From: Lachnospiraceae bacterium
GTDB taxonomy: Bacteria; Bacillota; Clostridia; Lachnospirales; Lachnospiraceae
Assembly (NCBI GenBank): GCA_910575835.1
Contig: CAJTGB010000013.1
Location: 52,090-116,089, forward strand
DNA: 64,000 bases
Reading direction: 5' to 3'
Part shown: positions 7,827 to 16,826 of the stretch, piece after piece
How the letters are laid out: each line of letters begins with the position of its first letter
Position numbering within the stretch: the first letter of the stretch is position 1
The notes under the pieces: model-generated
The model's database searches: none
Seen by the model: the letters and a program-made list of their open reading frames with translations, nothing else
What the model was told of the DNA's origin: nothing
Program-made: the position numbers and the translations under genes

Positions 7827-9382
7827 ATTTTCTCATCCTCTTTATTATTTCTTTTTATAGATTTCACTATTCTATTTTCCAATATCAGTATTTTGTCTTG
7901 CTCATTCATTCCAACAAACCACATAGAAATCGAATATACAATAATGTATATTACAATACAAATAAAGTATTCTGTTAAAGAATTGTATGGCTTTTTTAAG
8001 ACCATCCATATACCCAAAAGTATCGGCAATACGAGCCCTTTTGATTCAGAAAAGATATTTTTCCAAAATTCCATTACATTGATATCTAATCTTTTTTGAT
8101 AATAAATGTTCATAATAATTCCATTAGCAGTCAAAAGTGTAATCGCAGTTCCTATCGCACATCCAACCGGACCATAAAGTTTGGCTAACGGAATACTAAT
8201 TCCAATATTCGCGATAGCCATCACAAAATATACTAAAGATCTAAATTTGTGCTTATTTACTGAACGCTGTATTTCAATTCCCAAGTTTTGGATTAATGGA
8301 ATAGTAGCTGGAAATATTAACAGTAGCGCAACATAGTATGCTTCGTAATATTCTTGTGTCAAATATATGGCAGTTATAAAAAATTCTCCAAAAAACATAA
8401 AGCCTGTAACAATAAGCCCTAATACCAAATATTGCAATTTCCCAACTCTAATAAATAACTCCGTAAATCTCCGGCCAGCCTCTTTTTTTTCAATGACTGC
8501 GATTCTATTTACTCTAGGTGAATATACGGAAGATATCGCAGTGGAAAAAGCTGTATACAATGAGTTAATTTGCGCTCCTACTCCATAGATTGCCACTGAT
8601 CCCGTGCCAGATACTCTTCCCAATATAAACTTATCTACAGACCAATTAACTTGATCAATAATCATATTCAAAAAAATAAAAAAACTAAAACCAGCTATCT
8701 CATTTAACAATTTCCAGTTTATTTTACTTATGAAAAATCTCGTCTCCAGCTTTTCAATGACATAAAATATATTAATTAATAACTTTGCAACTGTAATTAA
8801 TGTTGTTACTGTGACTACAGCTACAGATCCTTTTCCAAAAAATAGTAATGGTAAGCAAATCAGGGGATTAAAAACAACAGCTAACATATTAATGAGTCTT
8901 TGAAATAAAAACTGTTCACAAGCACTCACTATTGCTTCAAATAAAGATGAAGGAAAGGTTAATGCAATATTGATAACCAATATACGCATTAATAATTGGG
9001 CCTTTTCCAACTCTAGTCTTGTTAAATTAGATCCCAATATTTCCCTTGGAAAAAAAGACAAAATCATTCCCGTTACAATAGATGTAACACTCATCAATAA
9101 AAACATTAGCAAAAAAAGACCATTAAGTTTGTAGATTTCCCGTACATTATTTTCAATCTTGAATCGAGAATAAAATCGCAAATATGCACCAGTAAAGCCC
9201 AAACTAAAAAGACTCAAATAACTTATAAAGCTTCCAACCAATGTATACAATCCGTATTCACTCTGTCCAAGAAATCGAATCATTATTGGAGTGTATATTA
9301 ACTGAATCAGCATATTGAGTCCCATTGTCATATAACTCAATAACACTCCTGTTTTTAATTGATTAATATTTTTCTTTTTCAT
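7823..9382 (-). CDS. Wzx-type polysaccharide flippase
   Basis: This 519-residue membrane protein has roughly a dozen to fourteen hydrophobic helices and belongs to the MATE-like/MOP superfamily of polysaccharide exporters. It opens with QLKTGVLLSYMTMGLNMLIQLIYTPIMIRFLGQSEYGLY, the usual start of this family. Its role is to flip undecaprenyl-linked oligosaccharide repeat units across the membrane before polymerisation. The start overlaps the end of the pyruvyltransferase-like gene, and the stop overlaps the FrhB-like start by 4 bp, so it is part of a tight operon. It works with the Wzy-like polymerase at 14661-15836. The coding region is AT-rich like the rest of the locus. Confidence 0.92.
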   Translation of the reverse strand: MKKKNINQLKTGVLLSYMTMGLNMLIQLIYTPIMIRFLGQSEYGLYTLVGSFISYLSLFSLGFTGAYLRFYSRFKIENNVREIYKLNGLFLLMFLLMSVTSIVTGMILSFFPREILGSNLTRLELEKAQLLMRILVINIALTFPSSLFEAIVSACEQFLFQRLINMLAVVFNPLICLPLLFFGKGSVAVVTVTTLITVAKLLINIFYVIEKLETRFFISKINWKLLNEIAGFSFFIFLNMIIDQVNWSVDKFILGRVSGTGSVAIYGVGAQINSLYTAFSTAISSVYSPRVNRIAVIEKKEAGRRFTELFIRVGKLQYLVLGLIVTGFMFFGEFFITAIYLTQEYYEAYYVALLLIFPATIPLIQNLGIEIQRSVNKHKFRSLVYFVMAIANIGISIPLAKLYGPVGCAIGTAITLLTANGIIMNIYYQKRLDINVMEFWKNIFSESKGLVLPILLGIWMVLKKPYNSLTEYFICIVIYIIVYSISMWFVGMNEQDKILILENRIVKSIKRNNKEDEKI

Positions 9383-10484
9383 AACCTACTGCTCTTTCAA
9401 GATAAGAATATCCTGCAGTCCTTATTTGTTGTATTATTTCATCACATCGTCCTATTTGCTGTTCTGCCAATTTGTCTATCTCCTGCGACTCTGTCACCAA
9501 TCTTTCTAATAAATTCATCTGTTCCAAGATCGTTTGTATTCTTGTATTCGAAGTTATATTCTCTACCGGCTCTCTTTCAAATACAAGGAACCTTTTTTGG
9601 AATATAATACTGAACGCAGTACAATGAAAGGAATCTGTAAAACAAAAATCAGAACAGCAAATATGACCAATAAATGCTTCAGGTCCCATTTGTGAACAAT
9701 TTATTGCTTCTTTATCATTGAATAAAAAAAGCGGAGAAAAATCATATACTTGTAGTCCTCTCTTATTTGCAAAAAGCAATGCCTTTTTTCTTATATTTAT
9801 ATTGTTTGATAAAAAATATACAAACAAAAATTTCTTGCAAGGCGGTATAATTGATATTGTCTTCCAATCTCGATCTCTCAAAAGAAAAACCGGGTCCGGC
9901 ATTAATTCTACATTTTTTATACCATTCATCTCTAACATAGACTTGGCTGATTTTTCCCTTACTGAAACAAAATGAAATGAACTGATTTTCTTACAAATCT
10001 GTTCTAACAATACCGGCTCAATCACATCTGCGCCTAAGCTTGATGCATAAGCTATTTTTTTCTTATTAGATACAAATTCCAGAAAAAAATTATCATCCAT
10101 AGACACAGGATTCCATACCTGATCACTTCCTGTGACATAACAATCATATCTGTCAATTATTTTTATTAATTCTCCATCTTTATATAATGTTTCTGTATGC
10201 GGGATATGTCTGTCCACAAAATATTTGAAAGCTATCTTCTTTTCTTCATCTTCAGATACTCCATATTTTTTTATCCACAATGACAGACACCTTTTAACAT
10301 TCCTTTTCAATAACAACTTAATATTTTTCTTTTTTTTCACAATGTGAGAATCATAATCATAGGATATCTGTTCCGCTTCTACCCCCTCTAAGGAATTTAA
10401 AGCTTTACAAAGAGCATACGCCTGTAAAATCCCTCCATAATTTGTCGAATTATAAAAATAAGTGATAATGCCTATTTTTTTCAT
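9363..10484 (-). CDS. Polysaccharide pyruvyltransferase family protein
   Basis: A protein of about 373 residues starting MKKIGIITYFYNSTNYGGILQAYAL, the N-terminal signature of the polysaccharide pyruvyltransferase (CsaB/PssM-like) family. A second family block is YVTGSDQVWNPVSMDDNFFLEF. C-terminal serine/histidine-rich TDSFHCTAFSIIF is the conserved segment that contacts the nucleotide or phosphoenolpyruvate in relatives. It would add pyruvate ketals or a related group to glycan sugars. I chose the ATG at 10484 because AGAGGA lies six bases upstream; earlier in-frame ATG and TTG codons overlap the previous gene. It follows the GT4 gene directly. The FrhB-like gene two genes on is a common companion of this family. 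Confidence 0.88.
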   Translation of the reverse strand: MKKIGIITYFYNSTNYGGILQAYALCKALNSLEGVEAEQISYDYDSHIVKKKKNIKLLLKRNVKRCLSLWIKKYGVSEDEEKKIAFKYFVDRHIPHTETLYKDGELIKIIDRYDCYVTGSDQVWNPVSMDDNFFLEFVSNKKKIAYASSLGADVIEPVLLEQICKKISSFHFVSVREKSAKSMLEMNGIKNVELMPDPVFLLRDRDWKTISIIPPCKKFLFVYFLSNNINIRKKALLFANKRGLQVYDFSPLFLFNDKEAINCSQMGPEAFIGHICCSDFCFTDSFHCTAFSIIFQKRFLVFEREPVENITSNTRIQTILEQMNLLERLVTESQEIDKLAEQQIGRCDEIIQQIRTAGYSYLERAVGYEKEKY

Positions 10485-10486
10485 TT

Positions 10487-11692
10487 TCATTCCTCTAAAC
10501 AAAGCCAAAAGTTATTTAAATAATCTTCTTCCGAAAACTTGCCGCAAGTCACAACATATTTTTGCGCCGCTTCCGTTTTGATTCTCATTTCTCTAATATT
10601 GTAGTACGCATAATTTAATGCTTTAGTTAACCCGGTTACTATATTACTATTATTCTCAATCCAAAGAGCTCCGTTAGGTGGCACTATCTCCATCATCCCG
10701 CCAGATTTTGTAGCAATAACAGGGCAGCCATACTTTGAGGCTTCTAACATTACCATGCCAAATGCTTCATTACATATAGACGGTATTACAACCACATCAG
10801 CCAAAGCATAATATTGTGTCATAACTTCCACATCAATGTACCCTGTAAATATCACATTATTTTTATTACATTGAAATTCTTTCTGAACCTGCCCAAGATA
10901 ACGATTTGAACGAAACTCTTTTCCCCAGGTTCCTCCACAAATAACTAATTTTGCGTTTGATATATTTAAATTTGAAAATGCCTTCGCTAATTCAAGTGTA
11001 CCCTTTTCCTCATTAATTCGTCCAACATATAAAAATACAAAATCTTCATTTTTCAAATTAAGACTGCTCCTATGCTTTACAATATCATCGTCCAAAACTA
11101 AATTTTCCAAATCTGTACAATTATATAATACTCTGCATTTCTTATCATCAACATTTACAATTGATTGAAATCTCCTTTTTAAATATTCACTGACAAATAA
11201 CAAACGATAACAATTTTCAGCCACCAAATCAGCCATCTCCGGAGACTTACTATTTGAATTAAAATCATTATGCAGATGAAATATATATTTGGTTTCAGGA
11301 CCATAGATTTTCAATATATTCCCAAAAATATCCATCGAATTTTCCAAAAGAATATAATCGGCTTCTATTTTATTTTTTAATAAATATCTGATAAGCTTAT
11401 AATTATATACAGAAAAGTTCTTTGGCCGATTAAATAATCTGCAAATCTTATTAAAAATTTTTTCCAGTATCTTTTCTAACCTTCCAACATAAATCTGTAT
11501 AAACTTAGTAAGCTTATATTCAGACTCATCTATTCTCTTATCAAAAATCGTACATACAATAAATTGATAACGTGCTTTTTTCTCATTTTTATCTAGTAAT
11601 ACAGTTGATAAACATTCCACTGCTCCTCCATCAAACGCTGGCACTGGAGCAAAGCCAGACGTAATCATCAATATAACTGGTAATTTCTTCAA
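10487..11692 (-). CDS. Glycosyltransferase family 4
   Basis: The 401-residue GT-B fold protein has an N-terminal acceptor domain (MITSGFAPVPAFDGGAVECL). The C-terminal nucleotide-sugar domain carries FLYVGRINEEKGTLELAKAF, the GYIDVEVMTQYYALADVVVIPSICNEAFGMVMLEA block with the E-x7-E-like retaining motif, and YGCPVIATKSGGMMEIV. It should transfer a sugar from a nucleotide donor to the lipid-linked repeat unit on the cytoplasmic face. Donor and linkage cannot be assigned. The start overlaps the upstream GT2 stop by 4 bp and the stop is 2 bp before the pyruvyltransferase-like gene, so translation is probably coupled. Confidence 0.92.
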   Translation of the reverse strand: MKKLPVILMITSGFAPVPAFDGGAVECLSTVLLDKNEKKARYQFIVCTIFDKRIDESEYKLTKFIQIYVGRLEKILEKIFNKICRLFNRPKNFSVYNYKLIRYLLKNKIEADYILLENSMDIFGNILKIYGPETKYIFHLHNDFNSNSKSPEMADLVAENCYRLLFVSEYLKRRFQSIVNVDDKKCRVLYNCTDLENLVLDDDIVKHRSSLNLKNEDFVFLYVGRINEEKGTLELAKAFSNLNISNAKLVICGGTWGKEFRSNRYLGQVQKEFQCNKNNVIFTGYIDVEVMTQYYALADVVVIPSICNEAFGMVMLEASKYGCPVIATKSGGMMEIVPPNGALWIENNSNIVTGLTKALNYAYYNIREMRIKTEAAQKYVVTCGKFSEEDYLNNFWLCLEE

Positions 11693-12645
11693 TATTTTAT
11701 TCTTCCTCTCAGTACCGGATAGATAAATAAAACTATTTTGTACTTAAAAAGTAATTTTTTTCTCATCAAACTATTCTTTCTGGCTAATGAAAGAAAATCT
11801 TCCAAGTCATTCTCTATTTCAGTATAGTAAATAATATCTTCCTTATTTTTCTTCTTTATTCCTATGCGGATAGCAATAGCTAACGGTTCCTTTACAATTG
11901 AACTAATCATTTCAGGATAAATATTCTTATATTTCAAATAACGTTTATACGTTGCCTCAAATGCATTTACCTCATTTTTAACGGATAATACATGGGTTAT
12001 TGATGAATTGATCTGATAGTATACATTTAAATGTTCTGGAACAAAAACTATTTGCTTGCATTGGTCAAGCAACTTTGGAAAGATGAAAACATCTTCATAA
12101 TTCTTTCCTTCTGGATATCTTATCACATTAAAGAGAGAGAATTTATAAACCTTATTCCAAGGATGTGAAGATAAATATTCTCCTTCCAATAATAGCTTTT
12201 CCGCTTCATTCTTATTAATACTTCTCATGCTATCCAATATTTTTGAAGGGATTATCGAACCGTCCGAATTTTTCGTATAATAACCGCAGACAGCTATTTC
12301 CACATCATGGCTATCAATTGCGTTCAACATTTCTTGAATAAAACATTCCATATATTCATCATCAGAGTCTAAAAAAGCAACATATTTTGTTGTAACGAAA
12401 CTTAACCCACAATTTCTTGCTGAAGATATCCCACCATTCTTCTTCTCCACCACTTCGATAATATTGTTTTTGTCGGCAAGATTTTTACATATTTTTGCAG
12501 TACTATCACTAGACCCATCATTGACTACTATTATCTTTTGGGGCTGCAACGTCTGATTTAAAACCGAAACAATCGCCCTTTCTATGTACTTTTCACCGTT
12601 GTATACAGGAATAATTACCGTAATATCGCCTCGCACATACACCAA
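11689..12645 (-). CDS. Glycosyltransferase family 2
   Basis: This 318-residue GT-A enzyme shows the classic GT2 start ITVIIPVYNGEKYIERAIVSVLNQT, then VVNDGSSDSTAKIC, NGGISSARNCGL and the metal-binding YVAFLDSDDEYM (DxD-like). It is an inverting cytoplasmic transferase building the repeat unit. The first in-frame starts are GTG at 12645 and GTG at 12639, both just after AGAGGG; either could be used. The GT6 gene lies 58 bp upstream. The C-terminal third is basic with hydrophobic patches (LLFKYKIVLFIYPVL), suggesting membrane association. The specific donor is unknown. Confidence 0.9.
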   Translation of the reverse strand: MVYVRGDITVIIPVYNGEKYIERAIVSVLNQTLQPQKIIVVNDGSSDSTAKICKNLADKNNIIEVVEKKNGGISSARNCGLSFVTTKYVAFLDSDDEYMECFIQEMLNAIDSHDVEIAVCGYYTKNSDGSIIPSKILDSMRSINKNEAEKLLLEGEYLSSHPWNKVYKFSLFNVIRYPEGKNYEDVFIFPKLLDQCKQIVFVPEHLNVYYQINSSITHVLSVKNEVNAFEATYKRYLKYKNIYPEMISSIVKEPLAIAIRIGIKKKNKEDIIYYTEIENDLEDFLSLARKNSLMRKKLLFKYKIVLFIYPVLRGRIKY

Positions 12646-12703
12646 CCCTCTTTGCTAAACAAGCATTCAACAAATCATCTTCATATTCTAGGACTCTTCC
12701 CTA

Positions 12704-13570
12704 TTATGGATCTTCAAAAATGCTCTGAATATTATTTCCAATATAGTTTCCTTCACTGTCTTTAATAGATTCATACTTATATACTTTTAAGAAAATCAAA
12801 ATTTTCCATTTTAAATTTCTAAGCTTTATAAGCATCCTCTTTTTGAAAAAATTCTCATTCAAAAAACGTCCATTTTTGTTTGTAAGATACTTTCTCTTAT
12901 CTCTCAAAACAATGGTTCTAGCATATGGCAATACATACTCGTCAAAATACAGATATTGCCATCCTAAAATTTGGACGTCATTTCTCCCTGCAACATAAGC
13001 ATTTAAAAATGATTCGTCATGCCAAACAGCTATTATTCCTCTTTCTAGATCTTCTTCTGTTCTTTTATTTAAAAAATCTACCATTTGTAAAAAATAATCT
13101 GTTTTCCCACCGTAAAATGCACCTTGTACGTACATTCTTCTATCCTTCTCGTGGACAAATGCAAAACTTTCCTCGCGTGTTTCAAATGGTTTATCCTCTG
13201 GCTTATATAAATGGAATCCGGGATGTTCAATAACTATAATATTTTTTCTTCTATTTATAAAATCTGAAGTCAGTTTTTCTTGAAATAATGCATTTGCATT
13301 TACAAAAAAAATATAATCAAAGTTTTGTAATTCGTCTTTAATATTATAGATAAACATAAACCGTTTCATTGTATTATTGGGCCATCCCATATCTTCTTGA
13401 TAATATACATGAACTTTTTCCTTTTCTGCCTTTATATCCGTTGAATCGGTAAAGACAAAATATTCTTTTTCCAGACAATCACAGATAAAATTTTCTTCAG
13501 CCGAAGAATAAAAATCACTCCAAAAAATATCATATGCGCCAATATTGATACTTAAAATTGCTATTCTCAC
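12704..13570 (-). CDS. GT6-family glycosyltransferase (ABO/alpha-Gal family) with NXN motif
   Basis: The 288-residue protein matches glycosyltransferase family 6, which includes the vertebrate ABO and alpha-1,3-galactosyltransferases. Signature blocks are YIFFVNANALF (residues 87-96), YVQGAFYGG (147-155) and VWHDESFLNAY (182-192), closely resembling the vertebrate QGAFYGG and WHDESHLN motifs. Vertebrate enzymes have a metal-binding DVD where this protein has Asn-Ala-Asn (91-93). An NXN replacement is known from bacterial GT6 enzymes described as metal-independent. It should form an alpha-1,3 GalNAc or Gal linkage, so the surface glycan may resemble host histo-blood-group structures; that is inference. 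The start is GTG with GAAAGG eight bases upstream. The C-terminal basic tail after residue 240 may bind membrane. Confidence 0.88.
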   Translation of the reverse strand: MRIAILSINIGAYDIFWSDFYSSAEENFICDCLEKEYFVFTDSTDIKAEKEKVHVYYQEDMGWPNNTMKRFMFIYNIKDELQNFDYIFFVNANALFQEKLTSDFINRRKNIIVIEHPGFHLYKPEDKPFETREESFAFVHEKDRRMYVQGAFYGGKTDYFLQMVDFLNKRTEEDLERGIIAVWHDESFLNAYVAGRNDVQILGWQYLYFDEYVLPYARTIVLRDKRKYLTNKNGRFLNENFFKKRMLIKLRNLKWKILIFLKVYKYESIKDSEGNYIGNNIQSIFEDP

Positions 13571-13597
13571 TATTTCAGCCTTTCATTTATTATTATT

Positions 13598-14635
13598 TTA
13601 TATACTTTCTAAGATTTTTTCATATATCTTTTCCACCGTCTGTTTTCTTATAAATTCAATTCCTCCAGCAACGATATATACAATTACAGAAACTCCCACA
13701 ATATATACAGGCAAAAAAATTGAATCTATATATACTTCCAAATTTACAATCTTATGCCAAATATATTCTCTCATAAAAACATTATCATGGATTAAATAAA
13801 CACCAAATGTTGTGGATGAAACTATATTTACCAGTTTATTTTGTTTGATATGAAGATTTTCAAATATATAAAATAATGTTACTGCTAATATTAAAATAGT
13901 AACTTTTTGCAAGCCATAAAAATAAGTGGTGTAACCTCCGACAAAAGGTATCTTCTCAGATATAATGTTAAATCCCAATACCGTAGACCAGGTAAATATG
14001 AGCGTTATGATATTGATTTTAAACATCGTATGTTTTTTATATTTATACTTTTCTCCGTACAAACGCATATACCCCCCCCCCAAATATAAAAGCAGGAAAA
14101 AGAGTATTTCATTACTTTCAAGCTGCTGGTTTGTTAATGTTGGAATGATCACCCACATAACAATCATGATAATAAGCAGTTTTTTATATTCAAATTCTTC
14201 CATAGAACGAGCAAACTTATTAATATATGGAAACATAATATATATTATAATATAAACTGAAAAAAACCAATACTGACGATATATAACTGGAAATATACTC
14301 ATCAATATATTTCCGGTCGACAGCAAACGATCTTCATGAAAAAATAAAACCATACCTAGAAATAAAAAAGAATAGAAGAAAACCTGTCCCCATAACATGA
14401 ATCCCTTCTTTAATACTCCATTTTTCTTCTCTATAAGAAAATAACCTGAAATCAGTACAAAAATAACGACGCCAAGCTTTCCCCCTATTTCAAGCATCTC
14501 TACTATTATTTTATTTAACGAAGGTTTTTGAAATGTAAATCCACTATGTACGCAGGCATGATGTATTACTATAACAGCCATTGCAAAAATTCGCAAAAGT
14601 TCAAAATTCGACTGTCTCTCTCTTGATTTATCCAT
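13598..14635 (-). CDS. Acyltransferase family 3 (OafA-like) membrane protein
   Basis: The 345-residue integral membrane protein has about ten hydrophobic helices. Its N-terminus, NFELLRIFAMAVIVIHHACVHSG, contains the His-His pair typical of acyltransferase-3 enzymes. These move acetyl or other acyl groups onto extracytoplasmic glycans, so it probably O-acetylates the repeat unit. A strong GAGGAGGGGAAGG site precedes the ATG. Ten G bases at 14072-14081 encode three glycines (LYLGGGYMRL) in mid-protein. Deleting or adding one G leads quickly to a stop codon and would remove nearly half the protein, so the enzyme may switch on and off. The current sequence is in the ON frame. Confidence 0.9.
   Translation of the reverse strand: MDKSRERQSNFELLRIFAMAVIVIHHACVHSGFTFQKPSLNKIIVEMLEIGGKLGVVIFVLISGYFLIEKKNGVLKKGFMLWGQVFFYSFLFLGMVLFFHEDRLLSTGNILMSIFPVIYRQYWFFSVYIIIYIMFPYINKFARSMEEFEYKKLLIIMIVMWVIIPTLTNQQLESNEILFFLLLYLGGGYMRLYGEKYKYKKHTMFKINIITLIFTWSTVLGFNIISEKIPFVGGYTTYFYGLQKVTILILAVTLFYIFENLHIKQNKLVNIVSSTTFGVYLIHDNVFMREYIWHKIVNLEVYIDSIFLPVYIVGVSVIVYIVAGGIEFIRKQTVEKIYEKILESI
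14072..14081 (-). repeat. G10 homopolymer in acyltransferase gene
   Basis: Ten C on the plus strand (TTG GGG GGG GGG TAT on the coding strand). With eleven G the frame reaches TAA about ten codons on; with nine G it stops within about 25 codons. It is the second G10 tract in the locus. Confidence 0.92.
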
Positions 14636-14660
14636 CCTTCCCCCTCCTCACTCGATGTAT

Positions 14661-15836
14661 TTACATTTCAGACGTAATCCCTTTATTCTCTATATAAGAT
14701 TCATATGTTTTTTGTATATCTCCAATCTTATAACCTATATATAATGCTGCTATTGTTGAAAGGAATGACTGCCATAATAAAAAACTTGAAAAAGATAGTG
14801 CCATGCACATTGAAGCTTCTGATATCAACGGCGCAATTTTTTTATATCTAATCTTGAAGGCCAATAAAATTTTTTTACATACATAGATTAAAAATAACAG
14901 CAAATTTATCACTCCAATAATTCCGTAGTCAATTATAATTTCTAAAAAATCATTATGAGCGCCTGCATATTTAGGAATAATTTTATCAACTCCCTTATAT
15001 CCGTTTCCGATAACTAAATTTATCATCGGTTCCGTCTGTATATATTGAATGCACGCATTCCATAACTCTATTCTTCCTGATCCTCCATCCTGGCTTAATC
15101 TCTGAAATCGCCTAAATACTACCCAATCAGAAGCATAATTACTGATAGTATAACATACCAAAATACTTGCTAATATAATTATAGCTATTTTTTTTACACG
15201 TTCCTTCTTTCCTTTTGTTTCCAACATATCTGTGAGGTAATAAGTCGTTATTCCAATTACCAGCAGAACCATTCCCGTCCTTTTATATGAATAAACGATT
15301 ATTGATGCTATCCATATTTCTAAAAATATCTTTAAGGCTTTTTTCTTTGTTTCTAAAATAAAAGGCAATAACAATAAAGAATAGTATACATAATAAATGT
15401 CATTTTTCGAACCATTTCTATAATTATATACTAACAATGTAGACACAATCAAAGTAATAATTATATACGCTACTACATTCTGTTTTATCTTTCCTCTCCT
15501 TGCCAGAGAATAGGACGATGCAAAAACACAGGGCCATGTACATATATGATAAAAAGAATCAAAAGAAACTGCCTCATATATCAATACTATTATAAGCTGC
15601 CAAATTATCATTACAGCAACTAGCATGTTTAATATATCTTCCCTGATAGTAACCATCCATATTATAATCGATATAATAAATGTAATTCTCAACATTACGG
15701 AATATAGTAACGATGTGATATTTACTAGAATTCCAGCGCTTATCGATATATTTAATATCGCCAAAACCAATACCGAAAAGATAAATGTATCTGCATATGA
15801 AGCTTTACATCCAAACTTTTTATCACTGCAACACAT
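14661..15836 (-). CDS. O-antigen ligase/polymerase-like (Wzy) membrane protein
   Basis: The 391-residue protein has about eleven predicted membrane helices and one large outer loop containing GGSGRIELWNACIQYIQTEP followed by GNGYKGVDKIIPKYAGAHNDFLEIIIDYGIIG. That R-E-L-W...H-N-x-F/Y-L pattern is the Wzy_C/O-antigen ligase signature. In this setting it most likely polymerises flipped repeat units into a long surface polysaccharide. The ATG follows a six-G ribosome site (GGGGGGCAT). The gene lies between the DUF6625-like gene and the acyltransferase, with short gaps on either side, consistent with one operon. Confidence 0.88.
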   Translation of the reverse strand: MCCSDKKFGCKASYADTFIFSVLVLAILNISISAGILVNITSLLYSVMLRITFIISIIIWMVTIREDILNMLVAVMIIWQLIIVLIYEAVSFDSFYHICTWPCVFASSYSLARRGKIKQNVVAYIIITLIVSTLLVYNYRNGSKNDIYYVYYSLLLLPFILETKKKALKIFLEIWIASIIVYSYKRTGMVLLVIGITTYYLTDMLETKGKKERVKKIAIIILASILVCYTISNYASDWVVFRRFQRLSQDGGSGRIELWNACIQYIQTEPMINLVIGNGYKGVDKIIPKYAGAHNDFLEIIIDYGIIGVINLLLFLIYVCKKILLAFKIRYKKIAPLISEASMCMALSFSSFLLWQSFLSTIAALYIGYKIGDIQKTYESYIENKGITSEM

Positions 15837-15875
15837 ATGCCCCCCTAATCATATTCAAATATATTTAAAACTATA

Positions 15876-16826
15876 TCATTTCTTCACTCTTTCTTTTATT
15901 TTTTTTCCAAGATTATTCATCCTTAATCTAAAATAGTGAAGATTTACATGCTTTTTTTTAACTTTTCCAAAATATAATTCAATATCTTCTGGTGATATTT
16001 CCAAATAATCAAATGAATTAGGTATAATTTTAAAACAATCAGTACACTTGTAATTTACATGAACACTCATCTTTCTTTTTTGAAGATGAATATACATATA
16101 TTCTATCCCTATCATATGATCCTGATCCTTCACATATCTTTTAAGAACCCCTTCTTTCCATAAAAAGAAACCTCTTTTCCTGCTTTCTATCCCTTTATTT
16201 CCATAATCTATTTTAAAATCAGATGATTTTGTATAAATATCAGCCATAAATCTTTCTTTTAGTACAAACACATTATTTTGTTCAAAAATCATATTAATAT
16301 TAATTCTATCCAGAAAAGTCTCGTCAAAATTATAAGACTTTCTATTTGTAAAAACTTTTTTGTAATACAATTGATTGTTAATATGACGCATAAACATTTC
16401 ATTATAGAAAATATTATTTTTTATTAATGTAAAATGACCTAATTCAAATAGCTTTGGATATTTCAAAAGATCATCTGTTAAAAATTTTCTAATATCCCCA
16501 AAAATCACATCAACATCACAATATCCCCAATAATCATACCCATCGACAATTTCAGGAAACAAAAAACCATATGCCGGCCTGAAATCGCAAAGCTTATATG
16601 GTTCTTCTAGAGAAATAGAAAACTGTACTTTAGACTGTATTCTTATCTTCAGTTCTCTAAAAGACATGTCAATCTTATGCACATTCGTTGGATATTCATA
16701 ATTAACTCTATTATCAGTAATTATTGTCCAATCTATCGTCTTATTAAATTCACAAGATTTTAAAAACAAAGGAAAATAATTGGGAAATTCTCCAAAATAT
16801 GGAATAATTAAATTTATACTTTTCAT
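15876..16826 (-). CDS. DUF6625-type putative glycosyltransferase
   Basis: The 316-residue protein begins INLIIPYFGEFPNYFPLFLKSC and carries YDYWGYCDVDVIFGDIRKFL, in which CDVDVIFGD resembles a GT-A DxD metal site. This fits the DUF6625 group that recurs in Firmicute polysaccharide clusters; I assign the family from memory and hold it moderately. It is probably a cytoplasmic sugar transferase. The C-terminus is very basic (KVKKKHVNLHYFRLRMNNLGKKIKERVKK is its character: many Lys/Arg). It starts within the last codons of the upstream GT2 (ATGA overlap), so the two are translationally coupled. Confidence 0.75.
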   Translation of the reverse strand: MKSINLIIPYFGEFPNYFPLFLKSCEFNKTIDWTIITDNRVNYEYPTNVHKIDMSFRELKIRIQSKVQFSISLEEPYKLCDFRPAYGFLFPEIVDGYDYWGYCDVDVIFGDIRKFLTDDLLKYPKLFELGHFTLIKNNIFYNEMFMRHINNQLYYKKVFTNRKSYNFDETFLDRININMIFEQNNVFVLKERFMADIYTKSSDFKIDYGNKGIESRKRGFFLWKEGVLKRYVKDQDHMIGIEYMYIHLQKRKMSVHVNYKCTDCFKIIPNSFDYLEISPEDIELYFGKVKKKHVNLHYFRLRMNNLGKKIKERVKK

